Below the pieces are notes generated by a model. That model was given only the letters and a program-made list of their open reading frames with translations. It searched no databases and was not told the DNA's origin. From Nitrospira sp. (GTDB taxonomy: Bacteria > Nitrospirota > Nitrospiria > Nitrospirales > Nitrospiraceae), in contig JAHBWU010000023.1 of the NCBI GenBank assembly GCA_019636835.1, positions 1 through 44,720 of the forward strand: DNA of 44,720 bases. The letters run 5' to 3'. Within the stretch, counting starts at the first letter, position 1. Each line of letters starts with the position of its first letter. Positions 1 through 7,963 of the stretch are shown here, one piece after another. A program made the translations under genes and the position numbers.

Positions 1-1
1 G

Positions 2-217
2 CGAAAAATCATTCCCTATTATGATTTAAGGCACATGGTACGACCCGGCATCACGGGATGGGCGCAGGTCAGATTTCGATATGGCGCTTCTGCGGAAGAT
101 GCCCATATGAAGTTGCAATATGACCTCTACTACGTCAAGCGCTTATCGTTCGCGCTCGATACAAGAATTCTAGTGCAGACAGTGCGAGTGATGTTGGTTG
201 GGGAAGGGGCGCAGTAA
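2..217 (+). CDS. EPS priming sugar transferase, C-terminal end (partial)
   Basis: Only the last 71 codons lie in the window; the reading frame is open from base 2, so the gene begins upstream. The fragment carries the PGITGWAQV motif followed by an RYGAS..DA..KLQYDLYYVK stretch. This is the conserved end of bacterial polyprenyl-phosphate sugar-1-phosphate transferases (WcaJ/EpsB type), which load the first sugar phosphate onto undecaprenyl phosphate at the inner membrane. The version followed by an XrtA-type deacetylase is typical of exosortase-associated EPS loci. Its stop overlaps the next start by one base (TAATG), indicating translational coupling. The substrate sugar cannot be told from this end. 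Confidence 0.88.
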   Translation, partial: RKIIPYYDLRHMVRPGITGWAQVRFRYGASAEDAHMKLQYDLYYVKRLSFALDTRILVQTVRVMLVGEGAQ

Positions 218-1212
218 TGGCTTCCAGCCAACAGCATCAAGAGACGAGGAGACGGCATGTCCTCTCGTTTGATGTGGAAGAGCATTTCCAGGTGTCGGCC
301 TTTTGGTCCGATGCCAGAAGGCAACAATGGGATCGACTGGAAAGTCGCGTGGAGAAGAATACGCTCCGGCTCGCGGAGCTTCTGGCGCACGCCGAGACAA
401 AGGCCACCTTTTTTGTTCTGGGGTGGGTGGCGGAACGACATCCGGGGTTGGTCAAAACATTGGCGAAACAGGGGCACGAAATAGCATCTCACGGTTACGG
501 ACATGAGTTGATCACCAATCAGACAGACAGCGAGTTTCGGGACGACGTCAGGCGGTCAAAGCGCATTTTAGAAGATTTGACAGGGGAGATGGTGTTCGGA
601 TATCGGGCGCCGTCTTTTTCAATTACGGCTAGAACCCAGTGGGCACTGCCGATCTTGGTCGAGGAAGGGTATGTGTACGATTCGAGTATTTTCCCTGTCC
701 GACATGACCGCTATGGCATGCCCGGCGCTCATCCATGGTGTCACATTCGGAAGACCGAGGCCGGTGAGTTATGGGAGGTGCCACCATCCACTTTGAAGGT
801 TGGACCGCTGCGGGTTCCAGTTGCCGGGGGAGGGTATTTTCGATTGTACCCATACAGGCTTTTGCGCCGCTTCCTGTGTCGTGTTGCGAGTCAAGGCCAT
901 CCGCTCATCATGTATCTGCACCCTTGGGAACTCGATCCTGAGCAGCCGAGGATGGTAGGGTCCCTTGTTTCACGATTTCGTCATTACGTCAATTTACATA
1001 AGACAGAAGCCCGCTTGCATCGATTGGTCACCGACTTCAAGTTTGTCCCGATACAACAAGCTGTGGACGAAATCAGGGCGATTTGTGCCATGAAGGACAA
1101 TTCGGGCGACGTTGTGGAGAATGCTGTGCACCAGCAGGACGGCGTAAATCTCATCGTCCCAAACTCAGGACGGCCGACACCTGCGACGCTACCAGCGCCG
1201 CTGGCTGGTTGA
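217..1212 (+). CDS. XrtA-associated polysaccharide deacetylase (NodB fold, DUF3473)
   Basis: A 331-aa NodB-type carbohydrate esterase predicted to remove acetyl groups from EPS amino sugars. Visible motifs are FDVEEHF with Asp19, ATFFVLG near residue 65, SHGYGHE with His92 and His96, GYRAPSFS near 130, and a C-terminal HPWELDPEQPR segment typical of the DUF3473 extension in the PEP-CTERM-associated subfamily. No signal peptide is visible, as is usual for this subfamily. The start codon shares one base with the upstream stop. The last ~20 residues are proline/alanine rich and overlap, in another frame, a decayed IS5 transposase end. The native C-terminus was therefore probably replaced by read-through into IS sequence. 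Confidence 0.9.
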   Translation: MASSQQHQETRRRHVLSFDVEEHFQVSAFWSDARRQQWDRLESRVEKNTLRLAELLAHAETKATFFVLGWVAERHPGLVKTLAKQGHEIASHGYGHELITNQTDSEFRDDVRRSKRILEDLTGEMVFGYRAPSFSITARTQWALPILVEEGYVYDSSIFPVRHDRYGMPGAHPWCHIRKTEAGELWEVPPSTLKVGPLRVPVAGGGYFRLYPYRLLRRFLCRVASQGHPLIMYLHPWELDPEQPRMVGSLVSRFRHYVNLHKTEARLHRLVTDFKFVPIQQAVDEIRAICAMKDNSGDVVENAVHQQDGVNLIVPNSGRPTPATLPAPLAG

Positions 1213-1315
1213 GCGGTTCCTTGCCTGGCTCTTCGTAGGTTGGAAGTACCACGCCACAAATCTCCTCGGCTTTGTCATCCTCACCTGCATCACCATGCTC
1301 CTCAAGCAATTTTGA
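1154..1315 (+). pseudogene. IS5-family transposase C-terminal remnant
   Basis: The frame starting at 1154 reads TQDGRHLRRYQRRWLVERF, then a YHATNLLGFV segment, and ends in TMLLKQF with a TGA at 1313. This is the signature end of IS5-family DDE transposases (RRW.VERxFAWL ... YHAxNFLGFVxLxCIxxLL). It has no start codon and no upstream catalytic domain. Roughly six residues after AWL appear deleted relative to the family. The fragment overlaps the 3' end of the deacetylase gene in a different frame. The stretch 1316-1464 that follows holds nothing I recognise. Confidence 0.75.
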
Positions 1316-1464
1316 GATAGGTTCTCGTAAACCCGAAAATTGTGACCTCTGCGGCATGACAGGCGTAGCGCTGTCCAAGCGCCTCCTCATCTGAAACTGT
1401 TCTGTTCTTCACGTAATACAAAGTCGGCGGCATAGGCTGGTTCCTCTACCTTTTGTATGGCGTT

Positions 1465-3402
1465 ATGTGTGGAATAGCCGGATTCGTGACACAGAATAGC
1501 ATGTCCTGCGACAGCCGGATACTCCGGCACATGATTGCTATGGTGAATTATCGGGGACCTGATCATTCAGGATTTCATGTGGACGGTTCGGTTGGGCTTG
1601 CCCATGCGAGGCTGAGCATCCTTGATCTTGGCGGGGGAAATCAGCCGATGTGTAACGAGGATAAGACCGTCTGGATCACCTTCAATGGAGAGATTTTCAA
1701 CTATGTCGAATTGCGGGATGACCTCATCAAGAAAGGGCATCGGTTTCGTACCCAGTCGGATACGGAGGTCATAGTTCATCTGTATGAGGAGAAGGGAGAG
1801 GACTGCGTCCAGGATCTGAACGGACAGTGGGCCTTTGCGATCTGGGATTCAAAGTCTCGGAGATTGTTCCTGTCCCGTGATCGGCTGGGGGTCCGCCCGC
1901 TCTTCTATACTAAGACCGGGGATGGATTTCTTTTCGGATCTGAAATCAAGTCGTTGTTGGCCGTCCCCTCAGTGCGGCGAGCTATTGATTTGGAGGCGCT
2001 TGACGAGCTGTTCACTTTTTGGGTGACTCTGTCTCCTCGAACGATTTTTTTCGGAATCTCAGAGCTTCCTCCTGGCCACTCTTTGGTGCTTGAGCAGGGC
2101 GAGGTGCGCGTTCGACCCTACTGGGAACTGGATTACCATTCTTCGCTTGGAGCGGAAAACGAAGAAGAGGCCCGCAAGATGTTGCTCGATCTCTTGCTCG
2201 ATGCAACGCGCATTCGTTTGCGGTCGGATGTGCCTGTTGGGGCTTATCTGAGCGGAGGGCTCGATTCAACGGTGATTGCAGCCATGGTGAAGAAGCTTGG
2301 AACGACTCATCTGAGAACCTTTTCCGTGGCGTTTGAGGACAAAGAGTTCGACGAGAGTAGCTTCCAGAACGAGGCCAGCGAGTATCTCAAGACGGAGCAC
2401 CGGCGCGTATGTTGTTCGTCGCAGGACATCGGCCGGGTGTTTCCTGAGGTCGTATGGCATACGGAGAAACCGGTGTTGAGAACGGCGTCGGCGCCACTGT
2501 TTCTGCTGTCCAAGCTTGTACGAGAGCAGGGGTATAAAGTCGTCCTCACTGGCGAAGGGTCGGATGAAGTTTTGGGAGGGTATGACATTTTTAAAGAGGC
2601 CAAGATTCGTCGGTTCTGGGCCAAGTATCCGGAGTCGAAATTCCGTCCGATCCTTCTGAGGCGGCTCTATCCATACATGAAGAATTTGCAATCGCAGCCC
2701 GATGCCTACTTGCGTGCGTTCTTCCATGTCAGGAAAGATGACCTGGACAGTCCGTTTTTCTCGCATTTGCCTCGCTGGGATATGACGTCCAAGCTCAAGA
2801 TTTTCTTTTCGAAAGAGACCAGGGATCAGCTCAAGCACTGCAATGCGATGGGCCATCTCGAAGCGGAACTGCCCTCACGTTTTTGGCAGTGGGATCACTT
2901 CTCGCAATCGCAGTACCTCGAAGCCGCCTATCTGTTGCCGGGTTATATTTTGTCGTCGCAAGGTGACCGGATGGCAATGGCCCATTCCGTCGAGGGCCGA
3001 TTCCCGTTCCTCGATTACCGGGTCGTCGAGTTTGCGTCAGGCTTGTCTCCGCAGCTCAAGATGAAAGTCTTGGACGAAAAATATCTGTTGAAGGCTGCGG
3101 CCGGCGATTTGATCCCTCACACCATCAGAAGTCGGCCCAAACAGCCCTATCGGGCGCCTGACAGTCAGAGCTTTCTCGAGGGGAAGCGCGCTAACGTACT
3201 CATGGAATATGTCGAAGAACTGCTCAGCCCTCGATCCATCGCGGAGGCGGGTTTGTTTGACCCCGAGCCAGTCAGCAAGCTTGCGGCAAAAGCGAGGGAG
3301 GGACAGATCATCGGCGTTAAGGACAACATGGCCTTTGTCGGAATTTTGTCGACGCAGCTAGTGGTGGATCGCTTCATCAAGAACTTTCCAAGGAGTGTAT
3401 GA
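1465..3402 (+). CDS. asnB: XrtA-associated asparagine synthase-like amidotransferase
   Basis: A 645-aa glutamine-dependent amidotransferase of the class II asparagine synthase family. The start at 1465 is chosen because it gives Met-Cys-Gly-Ile-Ala-Gly, placing Cys2 as the N-terminal nucleophile that hydrolyses glutamine; the longer in-frame start at 1453 would bury it. FNGEIFNY follows in the glutaminase domain. The synthetase domain carries the ATP-pyrophosphatase loop SGGLDS at about 263-268. In exosortase loci this family sits beside an ACP and an acyl-CoA ligase, as here, so amidation of an EPS component or carrier-bound acid is more likely than free asparagine synthesis. That role is inferred. 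Confidence 0.88.
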   Translation: MCGIAGFVTQNSMSCDSRILRHMIAMVNYRGPDHSGFHVDGSVGLAHARLSILDLGGGNQPMCNEDKTVWITFNGEIFNYVELRDDLIKKGHRFRTQSDTEVIVHLYEEKGEDCVQDLNGQWAFAIWDSKSRRLFLSRDRLGVRPLFYTKTGDGFLFGSEIKSLLAVPSVRRAIDLEALDELFTFWVTLSPRTIFFGISELPPGHSLVLEQGEVRVRPYWELDYHSSLGAENEEEARKMLLDLLLDATRIRLRSDVPVGAYLSGGLDSTVIAAMVKKLGTTHLRTFSVAFEDKEFDESSFQNEASEYLKTEHRRVCCSSQDIGRVFPEVVWHTEKPVLRTASAPLFLLSKLVREQGYKVVLTGEGSDEVLGGYDIFKEAKIRRFWAKYPESKFRPILLRRLYPYMKNLQSQPDAYLRAFFHVRKDDLDSPFFSHLPRWDMTSKLKIFFSKETRDQLKHCNAMGHLEAELPSRFWQWDHFSQSQYLEAAYLLPGYILSSQGDRMAMAHSVEGRFPFLDYRVVEFASGLSPQLKMKVLDEKYLLKAAAGDLIPHTIRSRPKQPYRAPDSQSFLEGKRANVLMEYVEELLSPRSIAEAGLFDPEPVSKLAAKAREGQIIGVKDNMAFVGILSTQLVVDRFIKNFPRSV

Positions 3403-3403
3403 C

Positions 3404-3673
3404 ATGGCATCGATCGAAGCGGAAGTGCGGCAGTACCTGGTGGAAAATCTGCTGTTTGGACGGAACGAGGTTGAGCTCAGTGGCGATACCTCGTTTCTTG
3501 AGTCAGGCATCATCGATTCGACCGGCGTGCTGGAATTGGTCCAGTTTCTGGAAGAGAAGTTCCAGGTTAAAGTGGAGGACGAAGACCTCATTCCTGCCAA
3601 TTTGGATTCAGTGAATGCGCTCACCCGGTTTGTGGAAAACAAATACGAGGCCTCGGAAAAAATCGGGGGTTAA
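3404..3673 (+). CDS. Acyl carrier protein
   Basis: An 89-aa acidic carrier protein. The motif SGIIDSTGVLELV contains Asp38-Ser39, the site for 4'-phosphopantetheine attachment. The start at 3404 follows an AGGAG at 3391-3395 by eight bases; a GTG at 3395 is also in frame but lies inside the ribosome-binding site. It begins one base after the amidotransferase stop and precedes the acyl-CoA ligase, so it probably carries the acyl group activated by that ligase. Dedicated ACPs like this are a known part of exosortase A loci. The acyl group is unknown. Confidence 0.88.
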   Translation: MASIEAEVRQYLVENLLFGRNEVELSGDTSFLESGIIDSTGVLELVQFLEEKFQVKVEDEDLIPANLDSVNALTRFVENKYEASEKIGG

Positions 3674-3731
3674 TTCAACCGTTCCTCGCGAGTATCACGC
3701 GTTACTCATTCAACGGACATTCTGATAACAG

Positions 3732-5222
3732 ATGCGTGTTGAACAGATGATTGAGCGAACGATGAAGTCTTGTAGTCAGAAGACAGCCATCGTCTATAAA
3801 GCCAACCGTTGGAGCTATGCCGATTTACGCAATCTCGTCGATGCCAGAAAGATCCAGTTGGTGAAGGCGGGACTGTCAGAGCAAGATCGGATGATCGTCT
3901 GGATGGAGAACTCCCCTGAGTACGTGGCGACCTATCTGGCGGTGCTGGAACTGGGGGGAATTGTTGTTGCTCTGCACCCGCAGACGACGGCAGAAGAGGT
4001 GAGGCGGATCATCCGCCATGTCGGCGGAGCGGGGCTGATAGCGGCTCCCACTGTGAAGCACTGGAGAATGAGCGATTTTGAGTCAGTCGGTCTCCGGTTC
4101 CTTCTGACAGGGGAAGACATACATCACAGGGATTATCGAGACGCGGGACACGAGGTTCCGGAGGACGTGGCGCAAATCATATATACGTCCGGATCGACTG
4201 GGCGACCTAAGGGTGTGGTACTCACTCACAAGAATTTGATGGCCAATACGCGATCGATTCTCGAATACCTGCAATTGACTGCCGATGATTCCGTCATGGC
4301 CGTGCTGCCGTTCGTTTACGCCTACGGAAATTCGGTCATGCTGACGCACCTGTTCGTTGGGGGTGCGCTCGTGATCGAGAACAACATGTTGTATCCACAC
4401 GTCGTATTGGACGGCATGATCAAAACAGGCGTCACCGGATTTTCAGGCGTGTCGACGACCTATGCCCTTCTGCTGAATCATTCAAACCTTAAATCGTATG
4501 GTTTCCCCGCCCTACGCTACCTCACACATGCCGGTGGTCCGATGCCGTCCAAATTGTTGAGTCGGATGCGGACGGCGTTTCCCGATCAGCGCATTTTTCT
4601 CATGTATGGTCAGACAGAAGCCTCGGCACGTCTCACGTATCTTCCTCCTGAGCTCCTGGAGGTGAAGAAGGAGTCCGCTGGACGAGCAATTTCTGGTGTT
4701 GCCCTCAAGATTGTGAGGGAAGGAGGCGAGACGGCGCATCCTGGTGAGGTAGGCGAGGTCTTGGCTTCTGGCGACAACATCATGCAAGGGTATTGGCGAG
4801 ACATCGAGTTGACCGTCGGAGTCCTCCAAGACGGATGGTTGCATACAGGGGATCTGGGGTGGTTGGATGAGGAAGGCTATTTGACGATTGTAGGGCGCAA
4901 CAATGAAATGATAAAGGCAGGCGCTTACCGCATCAGCCCCACGGAGATCGAAGAGGTATTATTGCAGCACCAGCAGGTTCACGAGGCAGGTGTGGTTGGC
5001 ATCGACGATCCTATTTTAGGCCAGAAGATCTGTGCGATCGTCACCCTGAAAGAGGCAGGGACTTTGACCGATCAGGACTTAATGGCCTATTGCTCGCAGA
5101 AGCTGGTGCAGTACAAACGGCCTAAAGTGATTGCGGTCGTACCCGCGTTGCCCAAATCCCCTTCGGGCAAGATCTTGAGAGACCGCCTGCGTGCAATCAG
5201 TGCAGGTGCTGTTTCGACCTAG
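3732..5222 (+). CDS. Acyl-CoA ligase (AMP-forming), exosortase A system-associated
   Basis: A 496-aa adenylate-forming enzyme. It has the phosphate-binding motif YTSGSTGRPKG at residues 151-161, the YGQTEAS motif near 290-300, the GYWRD and TGDLGWLDEEGY segments, and a C-terminal PKSPSGKILRDRLR carrying the catalytic lysine. All key elements are present, so it should activate a carboxylic acid with ATP and load it onto the neighbouring ACP or CoA. The substrate cannot be read from sequence. It lies 58 bases after the ACP gene and belongs to the exosortase-associated ligase group by context and overall pattern. Confidence 0.88.
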   Translation: MRVEQMIERTMKSCSQKTAIVYKANRWSYADLRNLVDARKIQLVKAGLSEQDRMIVWMENSPEYVATYLAVLELGGIVVALHPQTTAEEVRRIIRHVGGAGLIAAPTVKHWRMSDFESVGLRFLLTGEDIHHRDYRDAGHEVPEDVAQIIYTSGSTGRPKGVVLTHKNLMANTRSILEYLQLTADDSVMAVLPFVYAYGNSVMLTHLFVGGALVIENNMLYPHVVLDGMIKTGVTGFSGVSTTYALLLNHSNLKSYGFPALRYLTHAGGPMPSKLLSRMRTAFPDQRIFLMYGQTEASARLTYLPPELLEVKKESAGRAISGVALKIVREGGETAHPGEVGEVLASGDNIMQGYWRDIELTVGVLQDGWLHTGDLGWLDEEGYLTIVGRNNEMIKAGAYRISPTEIEEVLLQHQQVHEAGVVGIDDPILGQKICAIVTLKEAGTLTDQDLMAYCSQKLVQYKRPKVIAVVPALPKSPSGKILRDRLRAISAGAVST

Positions 5223-5347
5223 GATCAAGTCCCCTCATAGCCGATTGCAGAATCGTAAGGTCACCGATGAAAAATGCAAATCGCGACAGCTTGACGCCGT
5301 GCAATGAGTCAAAGTGTCCCGCGAATCAGCGAGCGGGGAGGAATTGA

Positions 5348-6337
5348 ATGCGTGAAGAAGTGAACAGGTTTTCGGCCGACAGTCTGAAGCTGGACGCCGG
5401 TGCAGAGATTGAACGGATCGGCGCCTTCATCCGTGACGGTGTATTTACACAGCTCCGAAGAAAAGGGCTGGTTATCGGTCTCTCCGGAGGTATCGACAGC
5501 AGCACGGTGGCGGCGCTGGCTGTGCATGCCTTGGGAGCGGATCGTGTCATCGGAATTTTCATGCCGGAATCGGATTCCTCCGACGATAGTTTACGGTTGG
5601 GGCAATTGTTAGGGAAGAAGCTGGGCATCAGGACGTTCAAGGAGGATATCTCCGGCATTCTCAAGGGCGTCGAATGTTACCGACGCCGCGATGAGGCGAT
5701 TAAGGAGGTGGTGCCCGAGTATCACGCCGGATACAAATCCAAGCTGGTGCTCTCGTCGCTCGACAGTTCGGCGTTTCGGATTTCCTATGTCGTGGTTCAG
5801 TCTCCCGAAGGGGTACAGACCAAGATGCGCTTGACCGCGGATGCCTTTTTGGCGCTGGTCGCTGCGACGAATTTCAAGCAGCGTACGCGAAAGATGCTGG
5901 AATACTACTATGCTGATCGGTATCTGTATGCAGTAGCCGGTACACCCAATCGATTGGAGTATGACCAAGGTTTCTTCGTGAAGAATGGCGACGGAGCTGC
6001 CGACGTGAAGCCGATCGCGCATCTCTATAAGACGCAGGTGTATCAACTTGCGGCTTATCTTGGTGTACCGGCTGAAATCCAGGGTCGTCTCCCGACGACA
6101 GATACCTACTCTTTGGAACAATCACAGGAAGAATTCTACTTCTCTCTTCCATACGACAAGATGGACATGTGTCTATTTGGGAAGAATCATGGACTCGCCC
6201 CATCGGAGGTAGCGCCGGCAGTTGGGCTGAGTGACCAGCAGGTAGCTAGAGTCTACAAGGACATTGACGCCAAGCGGCAGGCCGCACGCTATCTCCATGC
6301 CCCGCCCGCGTTGGTTGAAAAGGTTTCGGAAATGTAA
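5348..6337 (+). CDS. nadE: NAD+ synthase-like ATP-dependent amidating enzyme
   Basis: A 329-aa protein of the NadE family, an N-type ATP pyrophosphatase that adenylates a carboxylate and replaces it with ammonia. The loop SGGIDSS is at residues 46-52. A TPNRLEYDQGFFVKNGDG segment and an LYKTQVYQLA segment match the C-terminal NadE motifs. It is longer than a typical ammonia-dependent NadE (about 245-275 aa) because of an insertion around residues 110-165, and it has no glutaminase domain. A GGGGAGGA ribosome-binding site precedes the ATG. Placement with the amidotransferase, ACP and ligase and just before xrtA suggests a specialised EPS role, though NAD synthesis cannot be excluded. Confidence 0.8.
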   Translation: MREEVNRFSADSLKLDAGAEIERIGAFIRDGVFTQLRRKGLVIGLSGGIDSSTVAALAVHALGADRVIGIFMPESDSSDDSLRLGQLLGKKLGIRTFKEDISGILKGVECYRRRDEAIKEVVPEYHAGYKSKLVLSSLDSSAFRISYVVVQSPEGVQTKMRLTADAFLALVAATNFKQRTRKMLEYYYADRYLYAVAGTPNRLEYDQGFFVKNGDGAADVKPIAHLYKTQVYQLAAYLGVPAEIQGRLPTTDTYSLEQSQEEFYFSLPYDKMDMCLFGKNHGLAPSEVAPAVGLSDQQVARVYKDIDAKRQAARYLHAPPALVEKVSEM

Positions 6338-6361
6338 AGCGGGCTATAGGGCTGTACTGCG

Positions 6362-7231
6362 ATGCAGGACTCGTTCTCCTCGCTGTTGAAACAACCTGGT
6401 ATTCTTGGCCGGATCGGGATTCTGGCAGGCACGTTCTTATTCTGCTACTGGGAAGTCGTAAGCGCACTGGTGAATCAGTGGATCGCCAATGACGTCTATT
6501 CCTACGCTTTTCTTATACCCGTCATCAGTTGCTACATGATATGGCTTCAGCGAGAGCGGTTGTCGGCGCTTTTCTTGGCCGGCGCTCCCGTACTGGGCTG
6601 GTTCGTCCTTAGCAGCGGATTAGCAGCACTCTTGATGGGTTGGGCTGGTCATCTGCTGCTGGTTCAAGAATTGTCGCTGCTCCTGACTTTGTCGGGTCTG
6701 GTGCTTCTGTTCTGGGGTGTGCAGGCATTCCGCCTGTTGAGGGTGCCTATTGGCTACCTGCTCTTCATGATTCCAGTGTGGGGATTCATTACAGACCCGA
6801 TACAAATGCCGGCGCGATTGTTCTCGGCTAAGGTTGCGGCGGCGATGTTGCAGGGCATGGGGCTGACGCTATATCTGCATGACATCTACATCGAGCTGCC
6901 CAATATCACGCTCGTAGTGGCACCGGAGTGCAGCGGCGTAAACTACTTGTTTGCGGTAGCGGCGATCGGTGTGCCGATTGCCTTCTTCTATTTGAAGGGC
7001 TGGAAACATCGTCTGACCTTGTTGGTCTCTGCGCTGGCGATTGCGATGGTAGCCAACGGCCTTCGTATTGCCTTAATCGGGATTGTCGCGAACTTCCAGT
7101 TGAGTACGGATTCACACGGCCCGCTGCACATCTTGCAGGGTCTTTTCGTGTCGGTAGTGGGGTATGCCGGGATCTTTGCCGTGTTATGGCTGCTTCGTCG
7201 ACGGGAATGTCTCACATCGCATAGCTCATAG
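6362..7231 (+). CDS. xrtA: Exosortase A (EpsH family)
   Basis: A 289-aa polytopic inner-membrane protein, the predicted cysteine transpeptidase that recognises and cleaves PEP-CTERM tails. The invariant triad is visible: Cys190 in APECSGVNY, Arg235 in ANGLRIALIG, and His252/His256 in DSHGPLHILQG. About seven or eight hydrophobic segments are seen, the catalytic residues lying at the ends of the later ones. Length and motif order fit XrtA, and the EpsI-type gene that usually accompanies it follows directly. Its substrate in this window is the 93-aa PEP-CTERM protein at 40896-41177, some 34 kb away. Confidence 0.95.
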   Translation: MQDSFSSLLKQPGILGRIGILAGTFLFCYWEVVSALVNQWIANDVYSYAFLIPVISCYMIWLQRERLSALFLAGAPVLGWFVLSSGLAALLMGWAGHLLLVQELSLLLTLSGLVLLFWGVQAFRLLRVPIGYLLFMIPVWGFITDPIQMPARLFSAKVAAAMLQGMGLTLYLHDIYIELPNITLVVAPECSGVNYLFAVAAIGVPIAFFYLKGWKHRLTLLVSALAIAMVANGLRIALIGIVANFQLSTDSHGPLHILQGLFVSVVGYAGIFAVLWLLRRRECLTSHSS

Positions 7232-7267
7232 TCACTGGTGGCTCCGTGCTGAAAGAGGGATGTTGGC

Positions 7268-7906
7268 ATGGTGGCGAAGCATATGATTATCGCAGCGATT
7301 ATGTTTTCTGTTCTTGGAGCATATCTTCACTGGCCGATGATGGTAGTGAAGACGCCTTCGGATATTAAGAATTTCCCTCAAGCGGTGGGATCCTGGCAAG
7401 GCAGTCCAGAATTGGCGGGGATCGAGGAGCTCGACGAGTTGGGCGCGGAAGGCCTAGTGTCAATGGAATATCGCTTGGGCGAAGGGACTCCTATCGATTT
7501 TCGTCTGGCCTATTTTGAATATCAGACACAGGCAAAAGAGTTGGCGGGCGATCGTGTTGAACTGTTTCTGCTCGGGGACAATCCAGTGGAGCAGGGACAC
7601 GTCTCTGTTGGAGGTCTACACGTTCGTCGCATCATCCAGCAGCGGACCAACGGCTATCGAGTGATTCTCTCCTGGTATGAAGTGGACGGGCACAGTGTGG
7701 GAAAGTTCTGGAAGGTGGTTCTGCAATCGATGTATGGCAGCCTTGTCCATCGACAGAATAACGGGGCGGTAGTGGTGATTGCGATGGACTATTCAGAACC
7801 GATGGAACTACCACGAGCCATGGAACAACTCGATGACTTCATGCGGGCGGTTGTGCCGTCAGTCAAGACCGTCTTACCTCCTACAGCAAAAGGCTGGCAA
7901 TGGTGA
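7268..7906 (+). CDS. epsI: EpsI-family protein (exosortase partner)
   Basis: A 212-aa protein with one N-terminal membrane segment (residues about 5-22) and a predicted periplasmic domain of the EpsI/DUF3485 type. The family pattern is visible as F...VGSWQG near residue 40, then an R-x-Y-x-x-x-DG/GK block around VILSWYEVDGHSVGKFWKV. In other genomes this domain is found either fused to exosortase or, as here, immediately downstream. Its biochemical role is not settled; it is thought to assist EPS or sorting function. It starts 36 bases after xrtA with an AGAGGGA ribosome-binding site. Confidence 0.85.
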   Translation: MVAKHMIIAAIMFSVLGAYLHWPMMVVKTPSDIKNFPQAVGSWQGSPELAGIEELDELGAEGLVSMEYRLGEGTPIDFRLAYFEYQTQAKELAGDRVELFLLGDNPVEQGHVSVGGLHVRRIIQQRTNGYRVILSWYEVDGHSVGKFWKVVLQSMYGSLVHRQNNGAVVVIAMDYSEPMELPRAMEQLDDFMRAVVPSVKTVLPPTAKGWQW

Positions 7907-7963
7907 GAGGACACGAGGAATCTGTTTGGTAGCGCAACACATGACGCATGGTATCAATCTGGT

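Noticed and set aside
1453..1464. Longer start for the asparagine-synthase-like gene
   Set aside because: It would place four residues before Cys2, which must be N-terminal after Met removal for glutamine hydrolysis; 1465 is the right start.
2266..2856. 196-codon open frame on the reverse strand
   Set aside because: It lies wholly within the asparagine-synthase-like gene and shows no protein family features.
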